Origin: Natronosporangium hydrolyticum
GTDB taxonomy: Bacteria; Actinomycetota; Actinomycetes; Mycobacteriales; Micromonosporaceae
NCBI RefSeq assembly: GCF_016925615.1
Contig: NZ_CP070499.1
Location: 3,534,001-3,598,000 of the forward strand
Direction of reading: 5' to 3'
DNA: 64,000 nucleotides
Positions 59,790 to 64,000 of this stretch are shown piece by piece (the stretch's first letter is position 1; each line of letters begins with the position of its first letter). The notes beneath the pieces are model-generated. The model had not been told where the DNA came from. It worked only from the letters and a program-made list of their open reading frames with translations, and searched no databases. The translations under genes and the position numbers were made by a program.

Positions 59790-60407
59790 ATGGCCGCCGC
59801 CAGCACCACATCCACCCAGACCCGGACCCGGATCGTCGACGCCGCCGCCGCGGTGATGCGCGACCTCGGCCTTGCCCGGGCCACCACCAAAGCGATCGCC
59901 GCCGCAGCGGGCTACTCGGAGGCCACCCTCTACAAACACTTCCCGAGCAAGGAAGAGCTCTTCCTGGCGGTGCTCCAGGAGCGGCTACCCGATCTCGGTG
60001 GGTTGCTCGCCGCGCTGCGCGACCCCGACCAGGATCGCAGCGTTGCCGAGAACCTGATCGAGGTCGCGGCCCAGGCGGTGGCCTTCTACACCGAGGGTGT
60101 GCCGGTGGCCGCGTCGATCTTCGCCGAGCCTTCCCTGCTCGCCCAGCACCGGGAACGGCTCGCGGCGCTCGGAGCCGGGCCCCAACACGTCAATGCCGGG
60201 CTCGCCGGCTACCTGCGCGTGGAGCGGGACCGCGGCCGGCTACCCGCGCACCTCGACCCGCAGGCCGCGGCCGATCTGCTGATCGGCGCCTGCTTCCAGC
60301 ACGGGTTCCTACTCAGCTACGCCGGCGGCACCGAGACCGATGCACAGCGGCGGGAATTCGCGACCGGGATCGTCACCACGCTGCTCGGCGAGAACCCATC
60401 ACCGTGA
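59790..60407 (+). CDS. TetR family regulator
   Basis: A 205-residue regulator: helix-turn-helix (about 12-60; LARATTKAIAAAAGYSEATL, YKHFPSKEELFLAVLQER) and a helical ligand domain. Probably controls itself and the divergent membrane protein gene. Overlaps the DUF2071 gene end by 9 bp. Confidence 0.92.
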   Translation: MAAASTTSTQTRTRIVDAAAAVMRDLGLARATTKAIAAAAGYSEATLYKHFPSKEELFLAVLQERLPDLGGLLAALRDPDQDRSVAENLIEVAAQAVAFYTEGVPVAASIFAEPSLLAQHRERLAALGAGPQHVNAGLAGYLRVERDRGRLPAHLDPQAAADLLIGACFQHGFLLSYAGGTETDAQRREFATGIVTTLLGENPSP

Positions 60408-61091
60408 CGACCGCGGTCGCTGCCACCCGCCGATCTCGACCGGCACCCCGGCCGAGGCGTGGCACAACGGGTCCGACCCCGGCTCTGGCAGCCCGGCCGA
60501 GGCCAGCAGATTCTCCCGCAGCCGCCGCACCCGCGCCCGGCGCAGCGTCCACGGGGGATGGTCGGCATCGGCGGTCGCCAACCCTCCGGCGAACAGCGAA
60601 TACAGCCTGAACCGGGCGGTCAGGAAGTGATCCAGCTCAGTCACCTCGGTGGGTGGCACCTCCTCCCCCAGTTCTGCCACCAGCTCGCAACCGGCGCCCG
60701 CCCGGCCGGGCCACCGGCGCCGGGACCGGTAGCTGAGCACCGCGCCGGCTCGACGCACCGACATGCCGGCCCAGTAGTACGGCAGGCCGAACGCGGCCCG
60801 CGCCGCGACCACCGCAGGCAGCCGGGCAGCGTCGAGCGAGCAGAACCAGATCCCGGTGCGCCCATCCGGCCCGTGTACGTACGTGCGCACGTTGGTCTCC
60901 GGAAACCGGGACAGCCCCGGCAACGGCGGACCGCCGAGCAGCCGTACCCGGTCCATCAGGAATGGAATCAGGCCCACCCAGGCCGAGCCGTCGTAGGTCT
61001 GCACCCGCAGGCCCGGCGGCAACAGCGCCTGCACCGTCTCGGCCGGGTAGCGCCAGTGCAGGAAGGTCAGCCACCGCCAGTGCTGCCGCAT
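60399..61091 (-). CDS. DUF2071 (YqjF-like) protein
   Basis: A 230-residue protein with the DUF2071 pattern: QHWRWLTFLHWRYPAETVQA, LPPGLRVQTYDGSAWVGLIPF, NVRTYVHGPDGRTGIWFCSL, and RRAGAVLSYRSRR. Distantly related to acetoacetate decarboxylase-like beta-barrels. Function unknown. Divergent from the LigD-like gene, with 80 bp between the starts. Confidence 0.9.
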   Translation of the reverse strand: MRQHWRWLTFLHWRYPAETVQALLPPGLRVQTYDGSAWVGLIPFLMDRVRLLGGPPLPGLSRFPETNVRTYVHGPDGRTGIWFCSLDAARLPAVVAARAAFGLPYYWAGMSVRRAGAVLSYRSRRRWPGRAGAGCELVAELGEEVPPTEVTELDHFLTARFRLYSLFAGGLATADADHPPWTLRRARVRRLRENLLASAGLPEPGSDPLCHASAGVPVEIGGWQRPRSSR

Positions 61092-61171
61092 ACCTCGACG
61101 GTACCGGCGAGCGGGGGTACCGCCCTAGGCCAGCACGGTACGGGCCGACCCGGTGCGGGTACGGGAGGAGG

Positions 61172-62806
61172 ATGACGGCAGACCCGGCTAGCTCCGCCGC
61201 CGACCAGCTCGCCGGCTACCGGCGGAAGCGGGACTTCGCGCAGACCCCGGAGCCGACCGGCGCCTCCCCCGGCACCGCATCGCAGCCGCGGTTTGTGGTG
61301 CAGCGGCACCGGGCGCGGCGGTTGCACTACGACCTCCGGTTGGAGATCGGTGGGGCGCTGGCCAGCTGGGCGGTGCCCAAGGGCCCGACCCTGGATCCGG
61401 CGGTACGACGGGCGGCGTTCCGGGTCGAGGACCACCCGATCGAGTACCTCGACTTCGAGGGTGTCATCCCCGCCGACCAGTACGGTGGCGGCGATGTCAT
61501 CGTGTGGGACGCCGGTGACTGGCGAGCACTTGAGCCCGACCCGGCCGCTGCGCTCGCCCACGGGGAACTCCACTTCGACCTGTACGGCCGCAAGCTCCGC
61601 GGCCGGTTCGTGCTGGTCAATACCGGGCGCGGCGACCCGGATCGCGAGCAGTGGCTGCTGCTACACAAACGGGACGAGTTCGCGGTGCCGGGTTGGGAGC
61701 CTGAGGCGCACCCCTACTCGGTACATAGTGGCCGCACGAACGAACAGGTCAAGGCCGCCCCGGAACGGTTGTGGCGGTCCGATCTGCCTGCCGACCGCGC
61801 CGCCGTCGCGGTACCGGCCGCCGCCGACGGCACCGACACCGACACCGGCGCCGGTGCCGGTGCCGGTGCCGATGAGCTGCGGCGCCTGGACGACTTGGGC
61901 TCCGCCGGGACCTGGGAGGTGTTCGGCCGCCGGCTGCGGGTCACCAACCTCGACAAAGTACTCTTCCCGCCCCGGCCCGGCGAGCCGCCGGTCACCAAAC
62001 GAGACCTGCTGCGGTACGCGGCGCAGATCGCCCCGGTGGTGCTGCCGTACCTGACCGGGCGGGCGCTGAACATGCACCGGTTCCCCGACGGGGCGCAGGA
62101 GAAGGGGTTCTGGCACAAGGCGCTGCCCAACCACGCACCGCGGTGGCTGCCCCGGTGGACCAACCCCGAAGCCGGCCCGGGCGAGACCCGCACCTACCTC
62201 GTGGTGGACGAGCCGGCCGCCCTGGTCTGGGCCGCCAACTTCGGCGCCCTGGAGTGGCACCCCTGGACCTCACCGGTCGAGACTCCGCACCAGCCGACGT
62301 ACGCCCTGATCGACCTGGACCCGGGTAAGACCACCAGCTGGCAGGAGCTGCTGGTGCTGGCGCGGTTGCACCGCACCGCCCTGGCTCACCTGGGAGTCGC
62401 GGCCCGCGCCAAGGTCACCGGGCGCCGCGGTATCCAGATCTGGGTACCGGTCACCGGCGGCCCCGACTTCGCCACCACCCGGGCCTGGGCCGAGCAGCTG
62501 TCGCGCGCCATCGGTGCGGTCGTGCCCGAGCTGGTCAGCTGGGAGTGGGGCGTCTCCGAGCGCGGTGGCCTGGCCCGGCTCGACTACACCCAGAACGCCG
62601 TCAACAAGACGCTCGTCGCCCCGTACAGCCCACGACCGGCCCCGGGCGCCCCGGTTTCGGCCCCGATCGACTGGGACGAACTCGACGAACCGGGGCTGAC
62701 CCCGGACGCCTTCACCATCCGTACCATCCTGCCCCGCCTCGCGGCCCGGGGAGACCTGTTCCGTGACGTGCTCCACCACTCGCAGCAGCTGCCGCCGCTG
62801 CGGTGA
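61172..62806 (+). CDS. LigD-like 3'-phosphoesterase plus polymerase, without ligase
   Basis: A 544-residue protein from ATG 61172 behind GGGAGGAGG. First part (about 40-175): LigD 3'-phosphoesterase with His46, His52, Asp54 (RHRARRLHYDLRLE) and His88, in the same spacing as the active-site residues of Pseudomonas LigD. A short GAGAGAGAD linker (about 225) is followed by the LigD polymerase/primase domain (about 245-540; NLDKVLFPPRPGE, YALIDLDPG with the metal-binding Asp-x-Asp, GRRGIQIWVPV). No ATP-dependent ligase domain is present, and no Ku gene is in the window. Likely an end-processing protein in non-homologous end joining. Confidence 0.93.
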   Translation: MTADPASSAADQLAGYRRKRDFAQTPEPTGASPGTASQPRFVVQRHRARRLHYDLRLEIGGALASWAVPKGPTLDPAVRRAAFRVEDHPIEYLDFEGVIPADQYGGGDVIVWDAGDWRALEPDPAAALAHGELHFDLYGRKLRGRFVLVNTGRGDPDREQWLLLHKRDEFAVPGWEPEAHPYSVHSGRTNEQVKAAPERLWRSDLPADRAAVAVPAAADGTDTDTGAGAGAGADELRRLDDLGSAGTWEVFGRRLRVTNLDKVLFPPRPGEPPVTKRDLLRYAAQIAPVVLPYLTGRALNMHRFPDGAQEKGFWHKALPNHAPRWLPRWTNPEAGPGETRTYLVVDEPAALVWAANFGALEWHPWTSPVETPHQPTYALIDLDPGKTTSWQELLVLARLHRTALAHLGVAARAKVTGRRGIQIWVPVTGGPDFATTRAWAEQLSRAIGAVVPELVSWEWGVSERGGLARLDYTQNAVNKTLVAPYSPRPAPGAPVSAPIDWDELDEPGLTPDAFTIRTILPRLAARGDLFRDVLHHSQQLPPLR

Positions 62807-62837
62807 TGAAACGCAGCAGCTGCCGCCGCTGCGGTGA
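62781..62837. repeat. 26-bp tandem duplication over the LigD-like stop codon
   Basis: The 26 bases 62781-62806, which encode the last eight residues plus the TGA, are repeated exactly at 62812-62837 (period 31). The second copy lies outside the gene. Confidence 0.85.
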
Positions 62838-62893
62838 GGCAGCGCGGCGGTGCCCGCCGCCAGGTGCTCCCGCCGGGTTGGCAGGATGGGGCG

Positions 62894-64000
62894 GTGAGTG
62901 AGAACCGAGCGCAGCCACTGCTCGACCCGGCCGGCATCGACCAGCTTCGGGAGGCGCTGACCAGCGCCGGCTACACCAGCGCCGGGATCTCCGACCGGCT
63001 CGGCCCGGCCGCCACCGCCGCCGTGAGCCGTGGGGATCATCGGGCGGCCCTGCGCGCCACCGCCGACCGGGATCCACTCGCCACCCTGATCCGACTCTTC
63101 GTCTGTGGACAGAGCGAACCGGCCGACGTGGTCGCCGCGGCGTTGGCCCCGCTACCACTCGCCGCCGCCCAGGCCGCCGGCCTGGTGGTACCGCACATTG
63201 ACGGCGTACGCCGGGGAGTGGACCTGGAGCCGTACGGCGACCGGTGGTGGGTGGTGGCCGACCTCCCGGCGGCACATACCGGACAGCCGCTCGCCGCCGA
63301 CCATGTGCTCGGGATCGGCGGCGCCTCCACCACGCTGGCGGGCGCCACGATCCGCCGGCCGGTCGGGCGGGCGCTCGACCTCGGCACCGGCTGTGGCGTG
63401 CAGGCGCTGCAGCTTGCCACCCACGCCGACTCGGTGACCGCCACCGATCTCAGCCCGCGGGCGCTGCGGTTCGCCGCCACCACCGCGGCGCTGAGCGGCC
63501 AGCGCTGGGACCTGCGCGCCGGTGACCTCACCGAGCCGGTGGCCGGCGAACGCTTCGATCTGGTCGTCAGCAACCCGCCGTTCGTGGTTGGCCCCGGGTC
63601 GATCAGCCACACCTACCGGGACTCGGGCCGGCCGGGCGACGCGGTCAGCGCCGACCTGGCCCGCTCGGCGCCCACGCTGCTCACCGAGGGCGGCGTGATG
63701 CAGTTCCTGGCCAACTGGGCGCACGTCTCCGGTGAGGACTGGCGGGAGCGGGTGGCCGGCTGGTTCACCGGCACCGGTTGCGATGTGTGGGCGATCCAGC
63801 GGGAGGTCAGCGACCCGCTCGGGTACGCGCGGATGTGGTTGGCCGACAGCGGGGAGCGGGCCGACCCGCAGCGCATGAGCGACTGGCTGGACTGGTTCGA
63901 CGCGCAGGCCATCGAGGCGGTCGGATTCGGGGTGATCACGGTGCGGCACAGTGGCCGCGCCGACCCGGCGATCCGGGTGGAGGAGCTCCGCCAGCAGCTG
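62894..64000 (+). CDS. HemK-like SAM-dependent methyltransferase, 3' end missing
   Basis: 369 codons from GTG 62894, open to the window edge. An N-terminal helical domain of about 150 residues is followed by the methyltransferase fold: ALDLGTGCGVQALQLATHA (motif I), VTATDLSPRALRFA (motif II), DLVVSNPPFVVGP (the NPPF motif of N5-glutamine and nucleotide amino methyltransferases). It looks like the actinobacterial DUF7059/PrmC-like family. The target (protein, rRNA or small molecule) is not known. Confidence 0.88.
   Translation, partial: MSENRAQPLLDPAGIDQLREALTSAGYTSAGISDRLGPAATAAVSRGDHRAALRATADRDPLATLIRLFVCGQSEPADVVAAALAPLPLAAAQAAGLVVPHIDGVRRGVDLEPYGDRWWVVADLPAAHTGQPLAADHVLGIGGASTTLAGATIRRPVGRALDLGTGCGVQALQLATHADSVTATDLSPRALRFAATTAALSGQRWDLRAGDLTEPVAGERFDLVVSNPPFVVGPGSISHTYRDSGRPGDAVSADLARSAPTLLTEGGVMQFLANWAHVSGEDWRERVAGWFTGTGCDVWAIQREVSDPLGYARMWLADSGERADPQRMSDWLDWFDAQAIEAVGFGVITVRHSGRADPAIRVEELRQQL

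Overview
This is a GC-rich, gene-dense actinobacterial chromosome segment. Marks of a filamentous actinomycete, probably Micromonosporales (inference), are the fabG-inhA-hemH operon, DUF1707 and DUF6879 proteins, an actinobacterial-type ferrochelatase with Fe-S cysteines, a secreted GH48 cellulase under CebR-type boxes, and many GTG starts with 4-bp ATGA/GTGA overlaps. I found no rRNA, tRNA, prophage, transposase gene or CRISPR array.

Layout. 1-3808 (minus): a MoxR ATPase/DUF58/DUF4129 membrane operon, cut by the window edge. 3865-7550: a GH48 cellulase with its terminator and a 700-bp upstream region holding three CebR-type palindromes, one perfect hairpin and a triple direct repeat. 7551-16037: FolP2-type protein, GNAT acetyltransferase, EEP hydrolase, FUSC-like exporter, lactate permease plus D-lactate dehydrogenase, and a NarL/DesK-type two-component pair. 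16233-25320: DUF1707 protein, MobA-like transferase, divergent Pol I-like polymerase, SpoU methyltransferase with an SPFH/NfeD pair, serine hydrolase and two unknowns. 25335-31874 (minus): HAD phosphatase, hemH, inhA, fabG, then a second MoxR/DUF58/VWA operon. 32086-36130: small zinc-ligand-like protein, two bacterial PH-domain membrane proteins and glutamate dehydrogenase.

36312-40122 is the most interesting block. A 140-residue helical protein carries a C-terminal motif (GNVVQARDVQGGISFG). Two small genes follow (an 89-residue protein and a DUF6879 protein), then an NB-ARC/TPR (NLR-like) protein whose N-terminus carries nearly the same motif (GDVVQARDVHGGVHFHQ). This is the arrangement known for bacterial amyloid signalling sequences (BASS): effector and NLR joined by matching prion-like motifs. 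It is a candidate immunity or programmed-death module with two extra components.

40106-48738: formyltransferase-like gene, a DUF2867 gene divergent from a TetR gene with clear operator palindromes, then an Mrp Na+/H+ antiporter operon (A and B fused, then C-G) preceded by a hairpin and a 12-codon leader ORF that overlaps the mrpA start. 48735-56430: two copies of an ECF42 sigma factor plus YCII/DGPF protein pair. Between them lies a gene-free kilobase with a 0.5-kb element bounded by imperfect inverted repeats, followed by AlkD-like, hydrolase, aldo/keto reductase and methyltransferase genes. 56539-64000: Phd/VapC-type toxin-antitoxin pair, AraC-DinB fusion, reductase, macrodomain protein, a divergent TetR/membrane pair, DUF2071 protein, a ligase-less LigD-like phosphoesterase-polymerase, and a methyltransferase running off the window.
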